From: CAWGXZ01 sp963826695 | GTDB lineage: Bacteria; Pseudomonadota; Gammaproteobacteria; Burkholderiales; Burkholderiaceae_C | Assembly: GCA_963826695.1 (NCBI GenBank) | Contig: CAWGXZ010000004.1 | Location: forward strand, 620,001 to 684,000 | Direction: 5' to 3' | DNA: 64,000 nucleotides | Shown: positions 1 to 8,391 of the stretch, in pieces | Layout of the letters: every line of letters starts with the position of its first letter | Position numbering within the stretch: the stretch's first letter is position 1 | The notes under the pieces: generated by a model | What the model saw: the letters and a program-made list of their open reading frames with translations, nothing else | Database searches by the model: none | Told to the model about the DNA's origin: nothing | Position numbers and translations under genes: made by a program

Positions 1-50
1 GGTGCGAGCCTCCACGCGCAAGCACGGGCCCCGTCGGCGACGACCAGCAA
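1..50 (-). CDS. Possible start of a gene downstream of modC (cut by window edge)
   Basis: On the minus strand, just past the modC stop codon, a TTG preceded by AGAGG opens a frame reading LLVVADGARA before the window ends. Such a stretch is seen near the N-terminus of host-attachment/BaeRF-type proteins. Only about 16 codons are visible, so both the gene and its family are a weak guess. Confidence 0.25.
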   Translation of the reverse strand, partial: MLVVADGARACAWRLA

Positions 51-61
51 ATCGCCTCTGC

Positions 62-1189
62 TCAGCGTGCGCGCTGCGGCATGACATGAACCAGGTCGCG
101 GTCGAGGTGGACGTGGACACTGCCACCAACGATGAGCTGCTGGCGTTTCTGGCCTGAGAGATTGATCCGGAAGCAGGCACCGGGTACGCCCGGCAGCGTC
201 AGGGTGGCCAGGGTGATTTCGCCGAGGTGCCGCGCCTCGGCGACGACGGCCTCGAAGGCGTCTGCGCTTTCACCAAGCGACACGTCCAGGGCAATGCCGT
301 CGCCGGGGATGACCCAGCTGACTGCCTGACCGGCCTGCAGCCGGCCCTTGTCGCGCACGGTCAACACCGGGCCGGTGCCGCTCGGCAGGGCAGAGGTGGT
401 CCAGCGCAGCAGGCCCATTCCGGGCCTTTCCGACGGGCCAAGCCACTGCCCCTCGAAGCGGTTGTGGATGCCGACCAGGTCGGCCACGCGCGCATTGCGC
501 GGCGCACGGTGGATCGTCGCCGGCGTGCCCTGCTGCAGCACCGCTCCGGCATCCATGACGACCAGCCGGTCGGCGAGCAGGCGTGCCTCGTTCAGGTCGT
601 GCGTGACGAGCAGCATCGGAATGCCGAGTTCGCGGCGCAGTTCGGCCAGCAGCCGGTAGAGGCCCTGGCGGCTCATCTGGTCGACCGCCGAGAAGGGCTC
701 GTCGAGCAGCAGCAGACGCGGTGCACGCGCCAGCGCACGGGCCACGGCCACGCGCTGTTGCTGGCCGCCGGAGAGTTGCGCGGGGCGCCGGCCACTCAGC
801 TCGGCGCCGAGACCCACGTGATCGAGCCCGCGCCGGGCTGCTTCCAGGCGTTGCGTGCGCGGCAAATGCAGCAGCGAGAGCGCCACGTTGTCGAGCGCGC
901 TGAGGTGCGGCATCAACGCGTAGTTCTGGAACACCAGGCCGACGTGCCGCCGCTGCGGCAGCACGAACCGCCCGTGGGCCGTGTCGCACCAGACCTCGCC
1001 GCCGACCACGACCCGGCCGCGCTGCGGCCGCATCAGCCCGGCGATCACGCGCAGCATCGAGGTCTTTCCTGCGCCCGAGGGTCCGACGAGCGCCAGCACC
1101 TCGCCGGCTTCGCAGGTGAACCCGCCCGCCAGCGGCACCGGGTGCGTCTGCTCGATATCGACGGCGAGCGCCGAGTCCGGCACCGTCAC
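62..1189 (-). CDS. modC: Molybdate ABC transporter ATP-binding protein ModC
   Basis: ATPase subunit that powers molybdate import at the inner membrane, 375 aa. Visible motifs are Walker A GPSGAGKT (residues 36-43), the ABC signature LSGGQQQRVAVARALA, Walker B LLLLDEPFS and the H-loop LLVTHDL. The last roughly 130 residues form the TOBE/MOP region that binds oxyanion and sets ModC apart from generic ABC ATPases. The start overlaps the modB stop by 4 bp (ATGA), so translation is probably coupled. It is the last gene of a modABC operon on the minus strand. Sulfate or tungstate ATPases are close relatives; the ModA sequence favours molybdate. Confidence 0.9.
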   Translation of the reverse strand: MTVPDSALAVDIEQTHPVPLAGGFTCEAGEVLALVGPSGAGKTSMLRVIAGLMRPQRGRVVVGGEVWCDTAHGRFVLPQRRHVGLVFQNYALMPHLSALDNVALSLLHLPRTQRLEAARRGLDHVGLGAELSGRRPAQLSGGQQQRVAVARALARAPRLLLLDEPFSAVDQMSRQGLYRLLAELRRELGIPMLLVTHDLNEARLLADRLVVMDAGAVLQQGTPATIHRAPRNARVADLVGIHNRFEGQWLGPSERPGMGLLRWTTSALPSGTGPVLTVRDKGRLQAGQAVSWVIPGDGIALDVSLGESADAFEAVVAEARHLGEITLATLTLPGVPGACFRINLSGQKRQQLIVGGSVHVHLDRDLVHVMPQRAR

Positions 1190-1851
1190 CGGCGCACCGC
1201 CAATCGCGCCGAGGCGAAGAACGACGCTCCCACGGCGCCGAACGACAGCACCAGCAGCAGCACGGCCATGCGGTCGGCACCGGCCAGGTCGAAGGCCTGC
1301 ACGCGGTCGTAGATCGAGATGGCGATGGTCTTCGTCTCGCCCGGAATGCTGCCGCCGATCATCAGCACCACACCGAATTCGCCGAGCGTATGCACGAAGG
1401 TCAGCACGATTGCCGACAGCACGCCGGGCCAGGCGAGCGGCAGTTCGACGCGCCAGAAGGTCTGCCAGGTCGAGAGCCCGCTGACCGCTGCGGCTTCGCC
1501 GAGCTGCCGCGGGATGGCCTCGAAGGCACGCTGCACCGGCTGCACGAGGAACGGTATGTTGAAGAGCACCGATGCGAGCAGCAGGCCGAGAAAGTTGAAG
1601 GTCAGGCGCAAGCCGAGCGCTTCGTGCACCCAGCGGCCGAGGGCCGACGCGCCGCCGAGCGAGACCAGCAGGTAGTAGCCGAGCACCGTCGGAGGCAGCA
1701 CCAGCGGCAATACCACCAGCGCCTCGACCAGCGCCTTGCCCGGGAAACTGCGAAATGCCAAGGTCCGGCCGAGCCAGAGACCGGCCGGCAGCAGCACCGC
1801 GAGCGTGGCGACGGCGAGCTTGAACGAGAGGATCAGCGCCTGCCAGTCCAA
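1186..1851 (-). CDS. modB: Molybdate ABC transporter permease ModB
   Basis: Inner-membrane channel subunit of the molybdate importer. I place the start at the TTG at 1851 (protein begins DWQALILSFKLAV), giving 221 aa, close to the usual 220-230 aa. Reading further upstream adds arginine-rich sequence without family character and runs into modA. Several hydrophobic segments are visible (around FKLAVATLAVLLPAG and LVEALVVLPLVLPPTVLG). The permease EAA loop appears as GEAAAVSGLSTWQTFWRVEL. It lies 43 bp after modA and overlaps modC by 4 bp. The TTG start is an inference. Confidence 0.88.
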   Translation of the reverse strand: MDWQALILSFKLAVATLAVLLPAGLWLGRTLAFRSFPGKALVEALVVLPLVLPPTVLGYYLLVSLGGASALGRWVHEALGLRLTFNFLGLLLASVLFNIPFLVQPVQRAFEAIPRQLGEAAAVSGLSTWQTFWRVELPLAWPGVLSAIVLTFVHTLGEFGVVLMIGGSIPGETKTIAISIYDRVQAFDLAGADRMAVLLLVLSFGAVGASFFASARLAVRR

Positions 1852-1894
1852 GGCATGCTCCGCGTGCGTCCGCTGCCGGGGACGGTCGACGCCG

Positions 1895-2683
1895 TCACTC
1901 GCTGGGCATGACGAAGCCGTAGCGCGCCATGATCTCCTGCGCTGCGGGGGTCGACAGGTAGTCGTAGAACGCCCGCGCCGCCGGCGGCGCACCCTTGATC
2001 AACACCATGCGCTGCTTGAGCGGCTGATGCCAGCTCGCCGGTATCAATGCGAAATCGCCGAGCCGGGCGACGGCGGGCGCGAGCGCCAGCGACTGGGCAA
2101 CGATTCCGCCCTGCGCCGCGCCGGAGGTGGCGTACTGCGCGGTTTGCGAAATGTTCTCGCCGAAGACGAGCTTCGGCTGGATCGCGCTCCACAGGCCCGC
2201 GTGCTGCAGCGCTTCCCTGGCGCGTGCGCCGTAAGGCGCGTGTTCAGGGTTGGCGATGGCGAATTTCTGCAAGCGGCCGTCCTTCAGCGCCGCGGCAAGG
2301 TCTTCGAGCTTGCCGTCGGCCTTGAGCAGCGAGCCCTTCGGGACCATCACGCCAATGCGGCCGACCGCATAGGAACGCCCACGGTCGAGCGTCTTGCCGG
2401 CATCGGCCAGCTTGTAGACGAAGTTCTCGTCTGCAGACATGAAAAGGTGAAACGGCGCATCCTGGAGGATCTGCGCGGTGAAATTTCCGGAGGAGCCGAA
2501 AACCAGCCTGAGCGGCTGCCGGGTTTCGCGCTCGAAGCGGGCTGCAAGCTCCTCGATGGCAAATTTCAGGTCGGAGGCGGCTGCGAGGGTTGCCGGGGCT
2601 TGGCTCTGGGCAGGGACGAGCGAGCTGGCGAGTGCCCCGGCGATTGCAAGGCACGGCAGCAGGCAACGGCGAGACGGGTTCAT
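1895..2683 (-). CDS. modA: Molybdate-binding periplasmic protein ModA
   Basis: Periplasmic receptor that captures molybdate and delivers it to ModBC. From the ATG at 2683 the protein is 262 aa and begins with a signal peptide (NPSRRCLLPCLAIAGALASS..., probable cleavage near VPAQSQA). The mature part shows ModA hallmarks: LAAASDLKFAIEEL at the first binding strand, FGSSGNF, and FHLFMSADENFVYKL. The frame is open further upstream, but a start there would bury the signal peptide. First gene of modABC. Molybdate supply fits fdhD later in the window, since formate dehydrogenases need molybdopterin. Confidence 0.9.
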   Translation of the reverse strand: MNPSRRCLLPCLAIAGALASSLVPAQSQAPATLAAASDLKFAIEELAARFERETRQPLRLVFGSSGNFTAQILQDAPFHLFMSADENFVYKLADAGKTLDRGRSYAVGRIGVMVPKGSLLKADGKLEDLAAALKDGRLQKFAIANPEHAPYGARAREALQHAGLWSAIQPKLVFGENISQTAQYATSGAAQGGIVAQSLALAPAVARLGDFALIPASWHQPLKQRMVLIKGAPPAARAFYDYLSTPAAQEIMARYGFVMPSE

Positions 2684-2703
2684 GAGAGCACTCTGCGCTG
2701 GAC

Positions 2704-2724
2704 CTTCGATCTTCGATCTTCGAT
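2704..2724. repeat. Three tandem copies of a 7-bp unit upstream of modA
   Basis: CTTCGAT is repeated three times without a gap in the 285-bp intergenic region between modA and the divergent small membrane-protein gene. It lies 21-41 bp upstream of the modA start, so it could affect the promoter or leader. No ModE-type palindrome is evident. Otherwise nothing is recognisable in 2684-2968. Confidence 0.5.
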
Positions 2725-2968
2725 ATGCGACGCGAACCGCTTGCGCCCAAAAGGAGCGAGGTGCGGCAGCTGCCGTATGGCCGCGAAGGCACGTCGCCCG
2801 GCCCGCGGAGGGGGTCGCTGACTTGGATGCCACGCGCTTTGCGCGCAAGAAGCGTACCGTCGGCGCGATGGCAGTGACAGTGGGCATCCCACCTGCTGGT
2901 TGGATCATGGGGAACAGAGGCGCAATGCGCTTACATTCCCGCCTTCAACTCCACAATCGAGGAAAACC

Positions 2969-3238
2969 ATGAACTTCATCATTTGGCTCGTCGTCGGCGG
3001 ACTCATCGGCTGGGTCGCAAGCATGATCATGAAGACCGATGCGCAACAAGGCATGATCCTCAATGTCGTCGTCGGCATCGTCGGTTCGATGCTCGGCGGC
3101 TGGCTGATCGCTCCCCTGCTCGGTGCCGGAACGATCAACCAGGGCGATTTCAGCATCATGGGGCTTCTGTCCTCGCTGATCGGTGCGGTGATTCTGCTGG
3201 CCATCGTCAACCTGGTGCGACGCGGCAAGGCTCGCTGA
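2969..3238 (+). CDS. GlsB/YeaQ/YmgE family small membrane protein
   Basis: A protein of 89 aa that is almost entirely hydrophobic: three probable membrane segments with glycine-rich turns (WLVVGGLIGWVASMIMKT, NVVVGIVGSMLGGWL, LLSSLIGAVILLAIVNLV). This is the pattern of the transglycosylase-associated/YeaQ/YmgE family, usually linked to general stress but without a defined biochemical role. The ATG at 2969 follows GAGGAAAACC, a good ribosome-binding site, and a hairpin follows the stop. It is transcribed divergently from modA. Confidence 0.85.
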   Translation: MNFIIWLVVGGLIGWVASMIMKTDAQQGMILNVVVGIVGSMLGGWLIAPLLGAGTINQGDFSIMGLLSSLIGAVILLAIVNLVRRGKAR

Positions 3239-3247
3239 CCACCCGCG

Positions 3248-3270
3248 CCGGCCCTCTCCTCGGGGGCCGG
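3248..3270 (+). terminator. GC hairpin after the YeaQ-like gene
   Basis: Seven-base-pair stem CCGGCCC (3248-3254) / GGGCCGG (3264-3270) directly after the stop codon. There is no T-tract, so it may only protect the 3' end; the stronger terminator lies 40 bp further on. Confidence 0.4.
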
Positions 3271-3311
3271 TGACTATCTTGTGACTCGATGCCTTTGTGC
3301 GTCACGTCTGA

Positions 3312-3333
3312 GGCTCCCGCGGGAGCCTTTTTT
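3312..3333 (+). terminator. Rho-independent terminator before the pst locus
   Basis: Perfect 8+8 bp palindrome (GGCTCCCG / CGGGAGCC, 3312-3327) followed by TTTTTT. It ends transcription from the small membrane-protein gene and isolates the phosphate operon. Confidence 0.8.
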
Positions 3334-3554
3334 CATTTTCGATCCGCTCGAATCGACCCGTGAAAGCGAATGTCGCCTCCTTAACTGCTGTTGTTCTGCC
3401 GGCGGGCGCCGGAGCAATTGGTGTCCTTTTGCCTCCGGGCGCACTGCTCGATCAGCGCTTCCTCGGTCGCGCGTTCGTGGACCTTGCACGCGACAGCCGC
3501 GGGCAAGGCGCCCAGCAGGCGTCGATTTGCCGCAAAACAGCGGGCTGCTCCGAA

Positions 3555-3588
3555 TTGTCACGGAACCGTCATCCGCGGTCCGTACGAT
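3555..3588 (+). promoter_or_regulatory. PhoB box and -10 element of the pst-pho operon
   Basis: Two 7-bp half-sites, TTGTCAC (3555-3561) and CCGTCAT (3566-3572), are separated by 4 bp, the exact layout of a Pho box (consensus CTGTCAT-N4-CTGTCAT). TACGAT (3583-3588) follows after 10 bp, the position of a -10 hexamer when PhoB replaces the -35. Transcription would start near 3595, giving a leader of about 35 nt to pstS. The rest of the gene-free stretch 3239-3629 holds the two hairpins listed above; I see nothing in 3334-3554. Confidence 0.8.
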
Positions 3589-3629
3589 GCGCAGCATTGA
3601 AACAAGCGCCCGGCGCAGCAGGATCCTCC

Positions 3630-4634
3630 ATGAACACGACCCTCAAGGCCTTCGGCCTGGCATTCGCAGCCACTGCGTATTTCACGCCGTTGGCTGTGCA
3701 AGCCCAGGCGCAGGTCGTCAAGATCGACGGTTCCAGCACGGTTTTCCCGGTCACCGAGGCGGTGGCGGAGGACTTCCAGAAGAACAAGAAAGGCGCCGTC
3801 AAGGTGACGGTCGGCATATCGGGCACCGGCGGCGGCTTCAAGAAGTTCTGCCGCGGCGAGACCGACATTTCGAACGCCTCGCGTCCGATCCTCAAGGCGG
3901 AAATGGAAGAGTGCCGCAAGGCCGGCATCGAGTACTACGAAATGCCGGTGGCGTTCGACGCGCTCACGGTGGTCATCAATCCGCGCAACACATTCCTCAA
4001 GCAGGCGACAGTCGAGGAGTTGAAGAAGCTTTGGGAGCCGGCAGCCCAGGGCAAGGTCACGCGCTGGAACCAGGTCAACCCGGCCTGGCCGGATGCGCCG
4101 GTGAAGCTCTTCGGTGCGGGTTCGGACTCGGGCACCTTCGACTACTTTACCGAGGCGATCGTCGGCAAGGCGAAGTCGAGCCGCGGCGACTACACCGCCT
4201 CGGAAGACGACAACGTGCTGGTGCAGGGCGTCGCCAACGACGTCAACGCGATCGGCTACTTCGGCTATGCCTACTACGCGGAGAACCAGTCGAAGCTCAA
4301 GGCGCTGCCGATCGTCGAGGCCGCCGGCAAGCCGGCCGTGCTGCCGAGCGAGCAGACGGTGATCGGCGGCACCTACCAGCCGCTGTCGCGCCCGATCTTC
4401 ATCTATGTCAGTGCCAAGTCGATCGCCAAGCCCGAGGTCAGGGAGTTCGTCGAGTACTACCTGAAGAACGGCGCCAAGCTGGCGAAGGAGGTCAAGTACG
4501 TGCCGCTGCCCGCAGTGGCCTACACGACGAGCCTGGATCACGTCAACAAGGGCAAGAAGGGCACGGTTTTCGGCGGCGTCGCCGAGGTCGGCGTGACCAT
4601 CGACGCGCTGCTCAAGCGCGAAGCCAAGCTTTGA
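3630..4634 (+). CDS. pstS: Phosphate-binding periplasmic protein PstS
   Basis: High-affinity phosphate receptor in the periplasm, 334 aa. The ATG at 3630 follows AGGA by about 6 nt and opens a signal peptide ending near VQAQA. The mature protein starts VVKIDGSSTVFPVTEAVAE, with the phosphate-binding loop IDGSST, then GISGTGGGFKKF and GSDSGTFDYF. The frame is open to 3360, but a start there would precede the promoter. It heads pstSCAB-phoU-phoB-phoR under the Pho box. A strong hairpin follows and may leave pstS more abundant than its partners. Confidence 0.95.
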   Translation: MNTTLKAFGLAFAATAYFTPLAVQAQAQVVKIDGSSTVFPVTEAVAEDFQKNKKGAVKVTVGISGTGGGFKKFCRGETDISNASRPILKAEMEECRKAGIEYYEMPVAFDALTVVINPRNTFLKQATVEELKKLWEPAAQGKVTRWNQVNPAWPDAPVKLFGAGSDSGTFDYFTEAIVGKAKSSRGDYTASEDDNVLVQGVANDVNAIGYFGYAYYAENQSKLKALPIVEAAGKPAVLPSEQTVIGGTYQPLSRPIFIYVSAKSIAKPEVREFVEYYLKNGAKLAKEVKYVPLPAVAYTTSLDHVNKGKKGTVFGGVAEVGVTIDALLKREAKL

Positions 4635-4710
4635 CGCGCCCTGCCGCGCGCTGAAGCTTTCGCCGTGTCTGGCCGGCGGGTGCCATCGGCACGCTCCGGC
4701 CGACAGACCT

Positions 4711-4743
4711 GCGCCACCGCCGCGAGAGCCCCGGCGGTGGCGC
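4711..4743 (+). repeat. Perfect 11-bp stem-loop between pstS and pstC
   Basis: GCGCCACCGCC (4711-4721) pairs perfectly with GGCGGTGGCGC (4733-4743) around an 11-nt loop, with no T-run. Its position between the periplasmic binding-protein gene and the permease genes suggests an mRNA-stabilising or partly attenuating structure that would yield excess PstS. Confidence 0.55.
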
Positions 4744-4770
4744 CCGCCGCCCGGAAACGAGGTCCTTAGA

Positions 4771-5739
4771 ATGCCGCCGGTTGCCACCACCGCGAGCCCC
4801 GACATGAGCGCACCGAGTACTGCCGGCGAAGCGCGGCTCGAGGTGTTCGCGCGCAAGAAGAAGCAACGCAAGCGCCGCGAGCGTGCCATCGAGGCGGTGC
4901 TGCTGCTTGCCGCGTGTGTGTCGGTGTTCACGACCGTCGGCATCGTCTATGTGCTGCTGAAGGAGTCGCTCGCCTTCTTCAGCAACGTCTCGCTCTGGGA
5001 CTTCATCACCGACGACCAGTGGACGCCATTGTTCGCCGACGCGCACTTCGGCATTTCGCTGCTGCTTGCGGGGACCATCAGCAGCTCGCTGGTGGCACTG
5101 ACGGTGGCGATTCCGCTCGGCACGGTGATCGCGATCTATTTGTCCGAGTTCGCCAATCACAAGGCGCGCGAAGTTCTCAAGCCGATGCTCGAGCTGCTCA
5201 GCGGCATTCCGACGATCATCTACGGCTACTTCGCGCTGCTGTTCGTCACCCCGCTGATCCAGAAGATCTATCCCGAGCTGCCGGGCTTCAACGTACTCTC
5301 CGCCGGCATCGTGATGGGGATCATGATCATTCCCTATGTCTCTTCGCTGTCGGAGGACGCGATGCGCGCGGTGCCGATGAGCCTGCGCGAGGGTTCTTAT
5401 GCAATGGGTGCAACCCGGCTGCAAACCGCCATGCGGGTGGTGTTCCCGGCGGCCTTCTCGGGCATCGGCGCGGCCTACATCCTGGGTATATCGCGGGCCA
5501 TCGGCGAAACGATGATCCTGGCCGTGGCAGCCGGCATGCAACCGACGTTGACGCTCAACCCGCTCGAGCCCGCAGCGACGATCACCTCGTACATCGTGCA
5601 GGTGGCGCTTGGCGACCTGCCGCACGCGAGCATCGGCTACCAGACGATCTTCGCCGCCGGCATGACGCTGATGCTGCTGACGCTGACCTTCAACCTGCTC
5701 GGCTACTGGCTGCGCCGTCGTTACCGTGAGGCCTACTGA
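4771..5739 (+). CDS. pstC: Phosphate ABC transporter permease PstC
   Basis: Inner-membrane permease of the phosphate importer, 322 aa. Hydrophobic segments are visible from about residue 45 (VLLLAACVSVFTTVGIVYVLL) to the C-terminus. The permease loop reads EDAMRAVPMSLREGSYAMGATRLQT, and GISRAIGETMILAVA is the conserved Pst segment. The start at 4771 has GAGG upstream; an in-frame ATG at 4804 (MSAPSTAGE) is an alternative. It ends one base before the pstA ATG. Confidence 0.93.
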   Translation: MPPVATTASPDMSAPSTAGEARLEVFARKKKQRKRRERAIEAVLLLAACVSVFTTVGIVYVLLKESLAFFSNVSLWDFITDDQWTPLFADAHFGISLLLAGTISSSLVALTVAIPLGTVIAIYLSEFANHKAREVLKPMLELLSGIPTIIYGYFALLFVTPLIQKIYPELPGFNVLSAGIVMGIMIIPYVSSLSEDAMRAVPMSLREGSYAMGATRLQTAMRVVFPAAFSGIGAAYILGISRAIGETMILAVAAGMQPTLTLNPLEPAATITSYIVQVALGDLPHASIGYQTIFAAGMTLMLLTLTFNLLGYWLRRRYREAY

Positions 5740-5740
5740 G

Positions 5741-6670
5741 ATGACAGCCGCAGTGCCCGATCGCGCCGAAATCCGTGCGCTCGTCAAGAAGGGCAAGCGT
5801 TGGGACCTGGTTTTCGGCATCCTCGGGGTTGCGGCGCTCGCGCTGGCGATCCTGACGTTGCTGGCGCTCTTCACCAACATGGCGATCGAGGGCATTCCGC
5901 GGCTGACGGGCGACTTCTTCACCAACTTCCCCTCGCGGCGCGCCGGGCAGGCGGGCATCCTCTCGGCGTGGGTCGGTTCGCTGCTGGTGATGTTGGTGAC
6001 CGGGCTTGTCGCCGTGCCGATCGGCATCGCCGGGGCGATCTACCTCGAGGAATATGCGCGCAAGAACTGGTTCACCGACATCATCGAGATCAACATCTCG
6101 AACCTTGCGGGCGTGCCGTCGATCATCTACGGCCTGCTGGCGCTGGGGCTGTTCGTCTACCAGTTCGGGCTCGGTCAGAGCATCCTTTCCGCCGGCCTGA
6201 CGCTCGCGCTGCTGATCCTGCCGATCGTCATCGTCACGACGCGCGAAGCCATGCGCTCGATCCCCCAGACGGTGCGCGAAGCGGCGTACGCCTGCGGCGC
6301 CTCGCAATGGCAGGTGGTCAGCCAGCATCTGCTGCCGTACTCGACGCCGGGCATCCTCACCGGCGTGATCATCGGCTTGTCGCGGGCGATCGGCGAAACG
6401 GCGCCGATCATCACCATCGGCGCCCTGACCTTCATCGCCTTCCTGCCGCCGGTGCCGGGGGCCGGCGACCCGCCGGCAGGGCTGTTCGACTGGCTCTGGT
6501 CGCCGTTCACGGTGATGCCGATCCAGATGTTCAACTGGACTTCACGGCCCGACCCCGCCTTCCACCAGAACGCGGCGGCTGCCGGGTTCGTCCTTGTCTT
6601 CATGACGCTGTTGATGAATGCGGTGGCGATCTGGCTGCGCTACCGGCTGCGCCGGAACATCAAGTGGTGA
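5741..6670 (+). CDS. pstA: Phosphate ABC transporter permease PstA
   Basis: Second permease of the Pst importer, 309 aa from the ATG one base after the pstC stop. Key stretches are MAIEGIPRLTGDFFTNFPSR near residue 50, the membrane segment WVGSLLVMLVTGLVAVPIGI, the loop REAMRSIPQTVREAAYACGA, and GLSRAIGETAPIITIGA. A slightly earlier GTG at 5726 overlaps pstC and is less likely. It forms a heterodimer with PstC. Confidence 0.93.
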   Translation: MTAAVPDRAEIRALVKKGKRWDLVFGILGVAALALAILTLLALFTNMAIEGIPRLTGDFFTNFPSRRAGQAGILSAWVGSLLVMLVTGLVAVPIGIAGAIYLEEYARKNWFTDIIEINISNLAGVPSIIYGLLALGLFVYQFGLGQSILSAGLTLALLILPIVIVTTREAMRSIPQTVREAAYACGASQWQVVSQHLLPYSTPGILTGVIIGLSRAIGETAPIITIGALTFIAFLPPVPGAGDPPAGLFDWLWSPFTVMPIQMFNWTSRPDPAFHQNAAAAGFVLVFMTLLMNAVAIWLRYRLRRNIKW

Positions 6671-6723
6671 CCGGTCGTCCCGTGTGCACCGCCGAACACC
6701 GGCTCCCTCTACCGACCTGAACC

Positions 6724-7524
6724 ATGGCCAACACCTCGACCGTCAGCCTTCCTGTCAACGCGCCGCCGCTGAAGGCGGAATCCAGGCAGCTCGACTTCTA
6801 GTACGGCAGCTTCCAGGCGCTGAAATCGATCACGATGCCGATCTATGCCAACAACGTGACGGCGCTGATCGGGCCGAGCGGCTGCGGAAAGTCCACCTAC
6901 CTGCGCTGCTTCAACCGGATGCACGACCTCTATCCGGGGCATCGGTATGAAGGCAGCATCCAGCTTCACCCCGACAACATCGACCTGCTCGACGACTCGG
7001 TCGACCCGATCGAGGTTCGGATGCGGATCTGCATGGTGTTCCAGAAGCCGAACCCGTTTCCGAAGTCGATCTTCGAGAACGTCGCCTACGGCCTGAAGGT
7101 GCGCGGCGAGAAGTCGGGCAGCTTCATGGCCGACAAGGTGGAAGCCGCGCTGCGCGGCGCCGCCCTTTGGGACGAGGTGCGCGACCGGCTCGACGAGCTC
7201 GCGGTCAACCTCTCGGGCGGCCAGCAGCAACGCATGTGCATCGCCCGTTCGCTGGCGACCGATCCGGAGATCATTCTTTTCGACGAGCCGACTTCGGCGC
7301 TCGACCCGATCGCAACCGGCAGCATCGAGGAGCTGATCACCGAGATCAAGAGCAAGGTGACGGTGCTGATCGTCACCCACAACATGCAGCAGGCGGCTCG
7401 GGTGTCCGACTTCGTGTCGTACATGTACCTGGGCGAGATGATCGAATACGGCCCGACCGACGACATTTTCATGAAGCCCAGGCGCAAGGAAACCGAGGAC
7501 TACATCACCGGACGGTTCGGATGA
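6724..7524 (+). CDS. pstB: Phosphate ABC transporter ATP-binding protein PstB, interrupted by an in-frame amber codon
   Basis: ATPase of the phosphate importer and part of the PhoR-PhoU signalling complex. From the ATG at 6724 the frame spans 266 codons, but codon 26 is TAG (6799-6801). It reads LDF-stop-YGSFQAL where the family has LDFYYG, so one base change (TAC to TAG) explains it. Everything after is intact: Walker A GPSGCGKST, LSGGQQQRMCIARSLA, Walker B IILFDEPTSALDP and the H-loop VTHNM. The first downstream ATG is at 6835 and would give 229 aa without the first strand and the aromatic A-loop next to the nucleotide. Possible explanations are a recent null allele, suppression, internal reinitiation, or a consensus base error. 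Confidence 0.85.
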
Positions 7525-7663
7525 GCCGCAGCTCCGACACTCCGTGCGAGCGGTCGGACGGCCCGAAGGCCGTGCCTGCGGTGGCGGGAACGCGTACTGC
7601 GGGCCGCGCTCTCAGTGGGGTGGGCAAGCGTCGCCGCGAACATGACTTGAAGGGGCACACGAC

Positions 7664-8371
7664 ATGAGCAACAAACATCTGTCGACGCAGTTCGACGCCG
7701 AACTGAGCGGCATCTCGACGCGGGTGCTCGAAATGGGCGGCCTGGTGGAGTCGCAGCTGACGCAGGCGATGTATGCCCTGACCCATTTCAGCGGCGAAAT
7801 CGCTTCCGAGGTGCTGCGCCGCGAGGAAGACGTCAACCAGATGGAGATCGGCATCGACCGCGATCTCTCGACGATCATTGCCCGGCGTCAGCCGACGGCG
7901 CGCGACCTGCGGCTGCTGATCGCGATCAGCAAGGCCATTGCGAACCTGGAGCGCGTCGGCGACGAGGCCGCACGCGTCGCGCGCACCGCACAGCGGCTGA
8001 TGAACGGCGGCATGTCGAGCAGGCTGCGGCTGCCGGTCGAGGATCTCGCGTTCGAGACCGAGCTTGCGACGGCGCAACTGCGCAAGTCGCTCGATGCCTT
8101 TGCGCGACTCGACATCGAGCGCGCGCTCGAGGTGCTTCAGCAGGACGACCAGATCGATCGCGAGTTCGAAGGCCTGCTGCGCAAGCTCATCACCTTCATG
8201 ATGGAGGACCCGCGGATGATCTCGTCGAGCATCGACCTCGTCTTCGTTGCCAAGGCGATCGAGCGTGTCGGCGATCATGCGAAGAACATCGCCGAAGTCA
8301 TCATCTACATTGTCAAGGGCACCGACGTGCGCCACAACTCGGTGGCGACGGTCGAGACGATGGTGCGTTGA
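7664..8371 (+). CDS. phoU: Phosphate-specific transport system accessory protein PhoU
   Basis: Cytoplasmic helical protein that links the Pst transporter to the PhoR kinase and damps Pho signalling when phosphate is ample. It is 235 aa, the normal size, with two three-helix repeats. The repeat signatures E/DxxxNxxE and RxxxDxxLIxAIxK appear as REEDVNQMEIGIDRD with RQPTARDLRLLIAISK, and again as QQDDQIDREFEGL. The ATG at 7664 has AAGGGG upstream. It sits 139 bp after pstB, a gap with no obvious signal, and 20 bp before phoB. Confidence 0.95.
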   Translation: MSNKHLSTQFDAELSGISTRVLEMGGLVESQLTQAMYALTHFSGEIASEVLRREEDVNQMEIGIDRDLSTIIARRQPTARDLRLLIAISKAIANLERVGDEAARVARTAQRLMNGGMSSRLRLPVEDLAFETELATAQLRKSLDAFARLDIERALEVLQQDDQIDREFEGLLRKLITFMMEDPRMISSSIDLVFVAKAIERVGDHAKNIAEVIIYIVKGTDVRHNSVATVETMVR

Positions 8372-8391
8372 ATGGCTGACCGGCGATCGCC

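Noticed and set aside
3360..3629. Upstream extension of pstS by 90 codons
   Set aside because: It would place the signal peptide internally and start before the Pho box and -10 element.
6799..6801. TAG in pstB as a pyrrolysine or other recoding site
   Set aside because: No pyl genes or recoding signals are visible, and the position is a plain Tyr in the family; a point mutation or base error is far simpler.
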